Positions 57,078 through 64,000 of a stretch of 64,000 bases of DNA are shown here, piece after piece (the first letter of the stretch is position 1; the number at the start of each line of letters is the position of its first letter). This DNA comes from Algoriphagus marinus (GTDB lineage: Bacteria > Bacteroidota > Bacteroidia > Cytophagales > Cyclobacteriaceae). The stretch lies in contig NZ_MSPQ01000016.1 in the NCBI RefSeq assembly GCF_001936475.1, forward strand, positions 1 to 64,000, in the 5' to 3' direction. A model generated the notes under the pieces. The model saw nothing but the letters and a program-made list of their open reading frames with translations, ran no database searches and was not told where the DNA came from. The position numbers were made by a program, and so were the translations under genes.

Positions 57078-57168
57078 CCAAAAATTCTTTCAATCCTTTT
57101 TATATCCAGAATGACAAATTTCAAAATTTGAAAGAATGCTTTACTTTTAGAGAAACAAGTACCAAATC

Positions 57169-58260
57169 ATGACTAAATCAAATTCCACTCTTGCTTTATT
57201 ATTTCTTGGCGTAGTGATTATTTCCTGTGATTCAAAGCCAAAATCTGAGGTTTTGGACGAAGAAAAAATGATTATTGCTTCTAAGGAAGAACCCGCTGAA
57301 AAAGAAGAAGGGATGATCTGGATTCCAGGCGGTGAATTTGTAATGGGAACCAATGAAATGGATGCCTATGCCGCAGAAAAACCTGCCGTGGATCTTACCG
57401 TCTCTGGATTTTGGATGGATGTTCACGAAGTGACCAATGCTGAATATGCAAAATTTGTTGAAGAAACAGGTTATGTGACGCTTGCTGAAGTAAAACCCGA
57501 TTGGGAACTTTTAAAGCAGCAACTTCCGCCAGGAACCCCCAAACCTGATGAATCAGTGCTTATTGCAGGCTCAATGGTCTTCACTCCTCCCCCTTACGCT
57601 GTACCAACCCAAGATATTTCTCTGTGGTGGAGCTGGGTGGCTGGTGCTAACTGGAGGCATCCGGAAGGACCTGGAAGCTCGATTGAGGGAAGAGAAAATC
57701 ATCCTGTCGTGCATATTTCCTATGATGATGCTAAAGCCTATGCAGATTGGGCAGGTAAGCGTCTTCCAACCGAAATTGAATGGGAATTTGCAGCCCGAGG
57801 CGGAGCAAATGGAAAGCGATTTGCTTGGGGCGATGAACTGACTCCAAATGGACAATTCCTTGCAAATACATTTCAAGGTAATTTTCCCAATGAAAACTTG
57901 GGAATGGATGGTTTCAAAGGTACTTCTCCTGTAAAATCATTTGCTCCAAACAGTTTTGGACTTTATGATATGATTGGGAATGTCTGGGAATTGACAGACG
58001 ACTGGTATGATGCTTTGAAATATGCAAGACTTGCCGGCCAGGCTCCCAAGCTCGATGCTGGAATGAATCCCTGCTATAATCCAGATAATCCTTATGCAAA
58101 AGAGCGTGTCATCAAGGGTGGATCTTACCTTTGTGCTGACAACTATTGCGTGAATTACCGACCTTCTGCCCGCCAAGGACAATCATTTGATAGCGGGACT
58201 TCAAATGTTGGATTTCGACTTGTAAAAGATGCTGGGAAAAGAGCAGTAAGCATGAAGTAA
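57169..58260 (+). CDS. Formylglycine-generating-enzyme-like lipoprotein
   Basis: The 363-aa protein has a lipobox (VIISC, C20) and a full SUMF1/FGE-sulfatase-modifying domain (about 45-355; IPGGEFVMGTNEMDAY, HPVVHISYDDAKAYADWAGKRLPTEIEWEFAARGG split over adjacent segments, SFAPNSFGLYDMIGNVWEL). The redox pair C322 and C327 in GGSYLCADNYCVNYR has the five-residue spacing seen in aerobic FGE, so it may truly oxidise a Cys of sulfatases to formylglycine in the periplasm. Most Bacteroidota members (such as GldK) lack this pair. No sulfatase gene is in the window. Confidence 0.85.
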   Translation: MTKSNSTLALLFLGVVIISCDSKPKSEVLDEEKMIIASKEEPAEKEEGMIWIPGGEFVMGTNEMDAYAAEKPAVDLTVSGFWMDVHEVTNAEYAKFVEETGYVTLAEVKPDWELLKQQLPPGTPKPDESVLIAGSMVFTPPPYAVPTQDISLWWSWVAGANWRHPEGPGSSIEGRENHPVVHISYDDAKAYADWAGKRLPTEIEWEFAARGGANGKRFAWGDELTPNGQFLANTFQGNFPNENLGMDGFKGTSPVKSFAPNSFGLYDMIGNVWELTDDWYDALKYARLAGQAPKLDAGMNPCYNPDNPYAKERVIKGGSYLCADNYCVNYRPSARQGQSFDSGTSNVGFRLVKDAGKRAVSMK

Positions 58261-58280
58261 AGAATCAAAAAATTAATTCA

Positions 58281-58312
58281 AGCGACATCTTTCTTAAAAT
58301 GTCGCTTTTTCT
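58281..58312 (+). terminator. Terminator after the FGE-like gene
   Basis: AGCGACAT pairs with ATGTCGCT around a 10-base loop, followed by TTTTTC. It ends only 12 bases before the next start codon. Confidence 0.8.
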
Positions 58313-58323
58313 TTTGCCAAAAA

Positions 58324-59421
58324 ATGAAAAAACACGGATTCCTCTTTTTCCTATTATTATTCCTATTCTCAACCACGACAAATGCCCAATTAAAAGCGGG
58401 ATTTGAACCAATGGAATACGAAGAAATTCTTGGTGTATTTGCGCACAGCATTTCAGATTCCAGTTTTTCAAAAGGAATTCCTAAACCAAAAACTCTAATA
58501 AAGGAATCTGAATCTCCAACAGTTGGGTTAGAAAATAAATGGTACCTCTGGGTCAATGAGACTGAAAAAATTGCTGTTTTTTCCATCCGAGGAACTGTAC
58601 CAAACCAAACCTCCTGGCTTGCAAATTTCTATTCGGCAATGATACCTGCTCAAGGCAAGATGAAATTCCGAACCGATTACACATTCGACTATAGCTTTTC
58701 TAAAGATCCAAATGCTTATGTTCATGTGGGTTGGACACTATCTACAGGAGCTTTGGCAGAATCCCTTTTGCCAAAGATGAAGGAGTTGACACAGCGTGGA
58801 TATCGGGATTTTATCATTACCGGGCATAGCCAAGGAGGAGCGATCACTTATTTAGTGGCATCAATGCTAATGGAAATGAATGATGCCGGAGCTTGGGGCG
58901 AAAAAATCAGAATTAAATCCTATGCATCTGCTGCGCCAAAGCCAGGAAATTTATTTTTCGCCTACGATTACGAAAATCGAACAATGGGTGGCTGGGCTTT
59001 TAATGTAGTAAATGCAGCAGATTGGGTTCCTGAGGTGCCATTCTCTATCCAAACGGTTAATGATTTTAATGAGACCAATCCTTTTTCAGATGCTTCAGGT
59101 TTTATAAAACAACAAAAATTTCCCAAGAACATTGTATTCAAAAGGGTATACAATAAACTGGACAGACCAACCAAAAAATCTCAGAAGAATTTCGAAAAGT
59201 ATTTTGGAAAAATGGCTGGGAAGCAGGTTTTAAAGACTATCCCAGAATTTGAAGCTCCCCCATTTTTGGAAAGCAACCATTATTCACGAGCAGGAACTTT
59301 TATTGTGCTCCAACCAAATGAAGAATACAAAAAACGCTTCCCAGATCTCAAGGAAAAGATCTTTCAGCATCATATGCTTCAGCCTTATTATTTCTTATTT
59401 AAGAAGCAGTTTTCCGAATAA
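58324..59421 (+). CDS. Secreted class 3 lipase
   Basis: The 365-aa product has a signal peptide (cleaved near NAQ, 22) and the lipase class 3 fold with nucleophile motif TGHSQGGAITYLVA, an acid in NAADWVPEVPF, and a His near SNHYSRAGTF. Triacylglycerol or phospholipid hydrolysis outside the cell is the family expectation. The 5' flank is very short because the terminator stem of the preceding gene lies directly upstream. Confidence 0.87.
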   Translation: MKKHGFLFFLLLFLFSTTTNAQLKAGFEPMEYEEILGVFAHSISDSSFSKGIPKPKTLIKESESPTVGLENKWYLWVNETEKIAVFSIRGTVPNQTSWLANFYSAMIPAQGKMKFRTDYTFDYSFSKDPNAYVHVGWTLSTGALAESLLPKMKELTQRGYRDFIITGHSQGGAITYLVASMLMEMNDAGAWGEKIRIKSYASAAPKPGNLFFAYDYENRTMGGWAFNVVNAADWVPEVPFSIQTVNDFNETNPFSDASGFIKQQKFPKNIVFKRVYNKLDRPTKKSQKNFEKYFGKMAGKQVLKTIPEFEAPPFLESNHYSRAGTFIVLQPNEEYKKRFPDLKEKIFQHHMLQPYYFLFKKQFSE

Positions 59422-59438
59422 TAGCATCCATATACCTA

Positions 59439-60341
59439 TTATTTCTCAACCATTATTTCCTTGATTCTAAAAGGATAAATCTTCTCAATTTGAAGTTTCT
59501 GCTCTTCGCTTAGTTGTTCATAATTTTTGTTGAAAAGGGTTTTAGCCTCTTCTTGACTAAGTTTCATCAAAATATCTGCGATTTCCTTTCTAATGGAAGT
59601 GTAGAGATTATAGCTGGATTTACGATCAAACTCCAGTCGAATAAGATAATTAGGATTTTCTTCAATCTGCTTAGTTAGCTGAGGTTCAAAATCATCTTGT
59701 GCAATCATTTCTTTAAACAAAAACAGTTCATCATCACCTGAGATGAAAATAGGAATCGTGAAATAAGCTGATTCGTCAAAATCCCGCTTTTCTTCATTTG
59801 GGAAAGGCTTTTCCAGTGACAAATTCAAAACAGTCAATAAGGTCAAAGCCCGATAATATGAATTATCAAAATCTGTTGGCACTAGTACTCCACTGACTGC
59901 TTCAGCTACTTTTTCCGGAGTCACCATCTCCCTGTTAATAGAAGAAAGTGCTCTACTCATCTCAAAATATTTCGATCCTTTAAGGTCAGAGGAATTCATC
60001 TTTCGTAAATCTTCAAGACATTTATCCGAATAGAATTCTTGCGGAGAAACACTTCTAAGTTCAGAAAACTCAGAATACGGTATGAAAATTAAAACATCAT
60101 TATCGGATTGAATTTCCAGGAAAATATCAAAAAAAGCCTTCCCACTTGCTTCCTTTAAATCACCCTTTGTAATCAAATAGTTTTCAAACCGATCCAACTC
60201 AGCGATTAGATTAACATCCTTTTTTGCAAAGGATTCCTGCATGCAATCAAAAAGGAACTGCTCCACCTGATAGTCATTTTCTTGCGAAAGAGCAGGTTGA
60301 ATTATTATTAAAGTAATAAGTAGATATAAAAGTCTAAACAT
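59439..60341 (-). CDS. Exported protein of unknown function
   Basis: The 300-aa protein has a signal peptide (cleaved near LSQ, 19) and no known motif. It is acidic and helical with one Cys pair (CMQES and CLEDL). The C-terminal SQEEAKTLFNKNYEQLSEEQKLQIEKIYPFRIKEI half recalls no family I know. It is convergent with the lipase. Confidence 0.65.
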   Translation of the reverse strand: MFRLLYLLITLIIIQPALSQENDYQVEQFLFDCMQESFAKKDVNLIAELDRFENYLITKGDLKEASGKAFFDIFLEIQSDNDVLIFIPYSEFSELRSVSPQEFYSDKCLEDLRKMNSSDLKGSKYFEMSRALSSINREMVTPEKVAEAVSGVLVPTDFDNSYYRALTLLTVLNLSLEKPFPNEEKRDFDESAYFTIPIFISGDDELFLFKEMIAQDDFEPQLTKQIEENPNYLIRLEFDRKSSYNLYTSIRKEIADILMKLSQEEAKTLFNKNYEQLSEEQKLQIEKIYPFRIKEIMVEK

Positions 60342-60435
60342 TTGAATATCATTTTAATATAAGATTTTTTATTTCAATGAATTATGCTCTAAAAGCAAAC
60401 AAAAGAGAATAAAAAGGACTTTCGATTTTTGCAAT

Positions 60436-61032
60436 TCAAGGAAGCTCGTAGCCTCTAATAATTCGCTGAATATATTTTCCAAGAATATCAAATTCAAGGT
60501 TTACAAGATCCCCTACTTTCAGTTGATGAAAATTAGTATGCTCATAAGTATAAGGAATGATCGCAACTGAAAACCTACCAGGACCTGAATTGAAACAAGT
60601 CAAACTGGTTCCATTAATAGTGATCGATCCTTTCTCTACCGTTACATTTCCATATTGATTGTCAAACTCAAAATCAAACAGCCAGGAACCACCTTGATCG
60701 GTCACTGCCTTTACAATACCTGTTTGATCCACATGACCTTGCACAATATGGCCATCAAATCTACCATTTGCTGGCATGCAACGCTCCAGATTGACAGATT
60801 TCCCAACTTTCCATTCTGAAAGATTGGTTTTGGAGATCGTCTCCTGTATAGCTGTAACCCGATAAGATTCAGGTGAAGTCTTCACGACAGTCAAGCAAAC
60901 TCCGTCATGTGCAAGCGATTGATCGATTTTTAACTCATTGGCTAGACTTGAGTTAAGGTCAAAATGTACATTTGTCCCTTCTGTAGTGATTTGGGAAATA
61001 ATCCCAGATGCCTCAATTATTCCTGTAAACAT
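60436..61032 (-). CDS. ribE: Riboflavin synthase, alpha chain
   Basis: The start at 61032 (MFTGIIEASG) is the family N-terminus; the frame to 61083 adds an unlikely 17 residues. The 198-aa enzyme has two lumazine-binding repeats (FTGIIEASG...VCLTVV; VQGHVDQTGIV...SLTCF). It converts two 6,7-dimethyl-8-ribityllumazine molecules to riboflavin. No other rib gene is near. Confidence 0.95.
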   Translation of the reverse strand: MFTGIIEASGIISQITTEGTNVHFDLNSSLANELKIDQSLAHDGVCLTVVKTSPESYRVTAIQETISKTNLSEWKVGKSVNLERCMPANGRFDGHIVQGHVDQTGIVKAVTDQGGSWLFDFEFDNQYGNVTVEKGSITINGTSLTCFNSGPGRFSVAIIPYTYEHTNFHQLKVGDLVNLEFDILGKYIQRIIRGYELP

Positions 61033-61141
61033 GGTAAATATTTTAACTTTCAAAGTTTCAATGATTAAGCAAAAATGCCTCATTGGAGTTCAAATAAAGC
61101 CAAATATTCTTTTATCTTCGACCGCATATTAGAATTAACCC

Positions 61142-61804
61142 ATGCCTCTGCTGAAATTAGAAGACACCTATCTCCACAAAGGAAAACGAAAAGCTTTGAT
61201 CGCACTTCTTAGGGAAAAAGGAATCAAAAGCGAAAGAGTTTTACAAGCAATCAACACTTTACCTCGACATTTCTTTTTCGATTCGGCATTGATTTCTCAT
61301 GCTTACGAAGACAAGGCTTTTCCAATCGGTGAAGGACAAACCATCTCCCAGCCCTATACAGTAGCTTTCCAAACGGAACTTTTAGACGTTAAGGAAGGTG
61401 ATAAAATATTAGAAATAGGAACTGGTTCCGGATACCAAGGAAGCATTCTTCACCTTCTTGGAGCTGATGTATATAGCATTGAATATCAGCACAAACTCTA
61501 TGAAGGAACAAAGCGATTTCTAAAGCGATTAGGGATTGAATTTCATTTATTTTATGGGGATGGAACAGGGGGAGTTCCCGAGTATGCGCCTTATGATAAG
61601 ATCATTGTAACGGCTGGTGCGCCTGTGATTCCAGAGGCTTTGATTCAGCAACTGAAAATCGGTGGGATCTTGGTAATTCCTGTAGGAGATAAAAAACGGC
61701 AATCAATGGTCAGAATCATTAAAAAATCAGCAAAGGAGGTTGTTCGTGAAGAATTTGATGGATTTGCTTTTGTGCCCCTTTTGGGAAAAGATGGTTGGAA
61801 TTAA
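61142..61804 (+). CDS. pcm: Protein-L-isoaspartate O-methyltransferase
   Basis: The 220-aa SAM-dependent methyltransferase repairs damaged aspartyl residues. It has the PCMT start FFFDSALISHAYEDKAFPIGEGQTISQPY, the SAM motif ILEIGTGSGYQ and DKIIVTAGAPVIPEALIQQL. It is divergent from ribE. Confidence 0.95.
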   Translation: MPLLKLEDTYLHKGKRKALIALLREKGIKSERVLQAINTLPRHFFFDSALISHAYEDKAFPIGEGQTISQPYTVAFQTELLDVKEGDKILEIGTGSGYQGSILHLLGADVYSIEYQHKLYEGTKRFLKRLGIEFHLFYGDGTGGVPEYAPYDKIIVTAGAPVIPEALIQQLKIGGILVIPVGDKKRQSMVRIIKKSAKEVVREEFDGFAFVPLLGKDGWN

Positions 61805-61948
61805 AAAAGGTAATTGATTTAAACAATTTCATTTTTTAAAAGCTTAACAAAGAAAGAATTTGAATCTAAATCCAAATTTTATTCTGAATATTTTTGCATT
61901 ACTCGCTTCATCAATATAATATTTCTAATTTTGTCCAAAATCTGAATT

Positions 61949-62467
61949 ATGGCTAAGAAGAAATTTGCCCGGGAATCGGCGACAATCATGACCGAAATGG
62001 TCCTTCCCAATGATACGAATACGCTAAATAACCTCATGGGAGGTAAATTAATGCATTGGTTGGATGTGGTGGCAGCTATAGCCGCACAAAAACATTCGAA
62101 CAGAATCGTTGTAACTGCCTCAGCAGATAGCATTTCCTTTAAACAGCCTATTGCCCTGGGAAATGTCGTAACGCTCAAATCACAAGTAACTCGCTCTTTT
62201 AATTCTTCCATGGAAGTTTTTATTGAAGTCACTGCAGAAGATATTCCAGCAAATAAAAAAGTGATGACACATAGAGCCTATTTCACATTTGTGGCAGTGG
62301 ATCAGAATGGTAAACCAATTGAAGTTCCTGAGGTAGTACCAGAAACTGAAGATGAAATCGAACAATTTGAAGGCGCGTTAAGAAGGCGTCAACTCAGACT
62401 TGTGCTTGCAAAACGAATGAAACCTGAGGATGCGGTAGAACTGAAGAGTATTTTTAATCTGGATTAA
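61949..62467 (+). CDS. Acyl-CoA thioesterase (hotdog fold)
   Basis: The 172-aa protein resembles the YciA/BFIT-type hotdog thioesterases: VLPNDTNTLNNLMGGKLMHWLDVVAAIAAQKH, then VVTASADSISFKQPIALGNVV. It should cleave acyl-CoA in the cytoplasm. It has its own terminator. Confidence 0.92.
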   Translation: MAKKKFARESATIMTEMVLPNDTNTLNNLMGGKLMHWLDVVAAIAAQKHSNRIVVTASADSISFKQPIALGNVVTLKSQVTRSFNSSMEVFIEVTAEDIPANKKVMTHRAYFTFVAVDQNGKPIEVPEVVPETEDEIEQFEGALRRRQLRLVLAKRMKPEDAVELKSIFNLD

Positions 62468-62497
62468 TCGAGATTTTCTAATCATAAAAGAAACAAA

Positions 62498-62525
62498 TAG
62501 CCGAGAATAACGCTCGGCTTTTTTG
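62498..62525 (+). terminator. Intrinsic terminator after the thioesterase gene
   Basis: AGCCGAG pairs with CTCGGCT around AATAACG, followed by TTTTT. Confidence 0.92.
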
Positions 62526-62556
62526 TGTTCAGGCGATTTTTGAGCAATTTCCCATC

Positions 62557-63117
62557 ATGGAAGAGATTAACATCCAGCAATTGCAGCATATCCTGACTGA
62601 GGAACTTTTTTTGATCCGAGAAGAATTCGATTCAGCTACCGGAAACGCCCTTAATTCTCAAAAAGGAGATAAAAATAAAATTCAAAAATCTGAGTCATTT
62701 AAAAGTGAGGAAGATTTTATTCCAGCAAAAGAGCCGATCCATTATGAAGGAAACTTTGAGAATGGGGTACTAATTCTTCATGAGGAAGAAAAGTTAGCAC
62801 CTGAAGTGATGGACATGCTAGTCAAAATGATCAACGCAGTCAACCATTCCATGAATGAAGTAGGAATGATTTCCTCCAAAAGCCTTGAAGGAAGGAGTTT
62901 AGAAGAGTTTATGGACTTAAATGCGCATAGGGTTCTGAAGTTTGGAAGAATCAAACATCCGATTAATGCTTTACCGGCTTTAGACTATACTGTACACACA
63001 GAGGATGAAACAGAATACCTATTTGCTGATTCACTAACGGTTATTTCTGAAGATCGTGCGTTGAAATTAAAGCTCTGGGATTCACTAAAAATATTATTTA
63101 ACATATCAAAAAAATAA
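62557..63117 (+). CDS. Conserved hypothetical protein
   Basis: The 186-aa soluble acidic protein has no signal peptide. Its central segment (IHYEGNFENGVLILHEEE, then MVKMINAVNHSMNEVGMIS and ALPALDYTVHTEDETEYLFADSL) is well-ordered alpha/beta, but I do not recognise the family. Its stop overlaps the next start (TAATG), so it is coupled to the DUF3817 gene. Confidence 0.65.
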   Translation: MEEINIQQLQHILTEELFLIREEFDSATGNALNSQKGDKNKIQKSESFKSEEDFIPAKEPIHYEGNFENGVLILHEEEKLAPEVMDMLVKMINAVNHSMNEVGMISSKSLEGRSLEEFMDLNAHRVLKFGRIKHPINALPALDYTVHTEDETEYLFADSLTVISEDRALKLKLWDSLKILFNISKK

Positions 63118-63434
63118 TGAGCCTTACTCCCCAACAAACCAAATGGGCAAAGCGATTTCGATGGATTAGTCTGATCGAAGGAGTTTCATTTCTGGTATTA
63201 TTATTTATCGCAATGCCATTGAAATATATGTTTGAAGTACCATTAGCTGTGACCTATGTGGGTTGGGCCCATGGCGTACTTTTTATGATTTATATCTATA
63301 CCGTTTTTCCAACCGCTCACCAGTTGAATTGGAATTTTAGCAGAACTTTTTTTGCATTGGTAGCCAGCGTGCTTCCTTTTGGGCCATTTATATTTGACAG
63401 AAACCTCAAGAAAAGTCAACATGTAGATTTCTAA
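63117..63434 (+). CDS. DUF3817 small membrane protein
   Basis: The 105-aa protein has three hydrophobic spans and the DUF3817 pattern (RWISLIEGVSFLVLLFIAMPLKY, GWAHGVLFMIYIY, VASVLPFGPFIFDRNLKK). It is an inner-membrane protein of unknown role, translationally coupled to the preceding gene by TAATG. Confidence 0.85.
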   Translation: MSLTPQQTKWAKRFRWISLIEGVSFLVLLFIAMPLKYMFEVPLAVTYVGWAHGVLFMIYIYTVFPTAHQLNWNFSRTFFALVASVLPFGPFIFDRNLKKSQHVDF

Positions 63435-63436
63435 AA

Positions 63437-64000
63437 ATGGCATTGATCAGTAAGAAAAAAATCATCTATTCAATTAGCCCAGGATTACGAAGATACCTGA
63501 TCAAATATTCTCGCGAGGTTGATATCCCCATTCACTATCACGAGCTCCTACGCTATACGAATTCCATCGCGCTCTATGATTCCAAAGATCAGGATACGCT
63601 TTGGGAGACTGTTTTCTACGATCAATCTGACCGGGAGGAGATTCATTTGTATGTCAAAAAAATCTATGCGCTTCTCAAGGCTGGCGGTGATATGTCCGTC
63701 ATGGAGCATCTCTATGTTGACCGAATCGATCTCTGCGTATATGGAAATACCCAACCATTTCGGGTGAGAATAGTAAACCGCATCAATGATAATTTTGATT
63801 ATTTCTATATCAAAAATGCGGATGCCTCCAGAGTATATGGGTTGGAGTTGGAGCACTTGCTTTCACCTAATCGCATCAGCTACCTTGTTCACAAAGACAC
63901 TTTGATTGAGGAACATATCGCGGGAATACCCGGAGATAAGTTTATGCGAGTGCATATGCAGGATCCTCATCTAAATCCGATCCGATTGGCAAAAGAATTT
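63437..64000 (+). CDS. Partial gene (5' end), unknown function
   Basis: An ATG at 63437, 2 bases after the DUF3817 stop, opens a frame without a stop to the window end (188 codons). The visible part starts MALISKKKIIYSISPGLRRY, lacks a signal peptide and includes TLIEEHIAGIPGDKFM near its end. It looks like a large cytoplasmic protein, but no family is recognised. It is probably the third gene of a 62557-onward operon. Confidence 0.7.
   Translation, partial: MALISKKKIIYSISPGLRRYLIKYSREVDIPIHYHELLRYTNSIALYDSKDQDTLWETVFYDQSDREEIHLYVKKIYALLKAGGDMSVMEHLYVDRIDLCVYGNTQPFRVRIVNRINDNFDYFYIKNADASRVYGLELEHLLSPNRISYLVHKDTLIEEHIAGIPGDKFMRVHMQDPHLNPIRLAKEF

Noticed and set aside
61859-61896. Promoter pair before the thioesterase (TTTG 61859, TATTTTTG 61889)
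   Set aside because: The -7 box is perfect but the spacer is 26 bases, too long for the Bacteroidota consensus.

Overview
The window looks like ordinary chromosome from an aerobic Bacteroidota bacterium, most likely order Cytophagales (Cyclobacteriaceae / Algoriphagus-like). The evidence is a type IX secretion sorting domain on a giant subtilase, Bacteroidota-style promoters (TTTG, about 18 nt, then TAnnTTTG), many exported or lipoprotein peptidases, and moderate AT-richness. The lineage is inferred from gene content, since no rRNA is present. I found no tRNA, rRNA, CRISPR array or intact insertion sequence. The genes at both ends are cut by the window. REGION 1 (1-3490) looks like the worn edge of an accessory island: a very AT-rich partial gene, a 43-codon stub of a DUF262/GmrSD-type gene, a membrane-anchored PD-(D/E)XK nuclease-like protein, a uracil-DNA-glycosylase-superfamily protein and a degenerate LytM/M23 protein. 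REGION 2 (3491-18509) holds two giant genes: a secreted multidomain subtilase (minus strand) and a 2899-aa cyclic beta-1,2-glucan synthase (plus strand). Between them lies a decayed duplicate of the end of the LytM-like gene, then a run of nested inverted repeats. REGION 3 (18570-28333) has 6-phosphofructokinase, a TerB-like protein, a third relic of the LytM-like gene, and a redox/small-molecule cluster: AraC regulator, two tandem secreted DUF4440 proteins, a flavodoxin lipoprotein, an HTH-only AraC protein, a Tat-exported aldo/keto reductase, an esterase, and a Tat-exported molybdenum hydroxylase large subunit without its iron-sulfur partner. REGION 4 (28412-41079) holds two M1 aminopeptidase-like proteins around a polyphosphate-glucokinase-like ROK kinase, the tRNA-modification pair mnmA-truC, an M28 peptidase, a nucleoside transporter, the etfB-etfA-bifunctional nuclease operon and a TPR protein. 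REGION 5 (41165-64000) is mainly housekeeping: dnaB with a quinone-reductase-like gene, mpl plus a DnaQ-like exonuclease, an M48 lipoprotein, gluQ, an S10 peptidase, a DinB-PhzF-K+ channel operon, another M28 peptidase, ferritin, an FGE-like lipoprotein, a class-3 lipase, ribE, pcm and two hotdog thioesterases. The least expected signal is a dispersed repeat of about 90-108 nt (23877-23984, 35315-35404, 56405-56508). All three copies lie immediately upstream of unrelated genes and end exactly at the start codon. In the best copy the repeat falls inside the predicted 5' leader and carries a 27-codon upstream ORF that overlaps the main start as ATGA. This could be a mobile leader element or a regulatory 5' UTR family. 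I see no clear new multigene defence or biosynthetic system.
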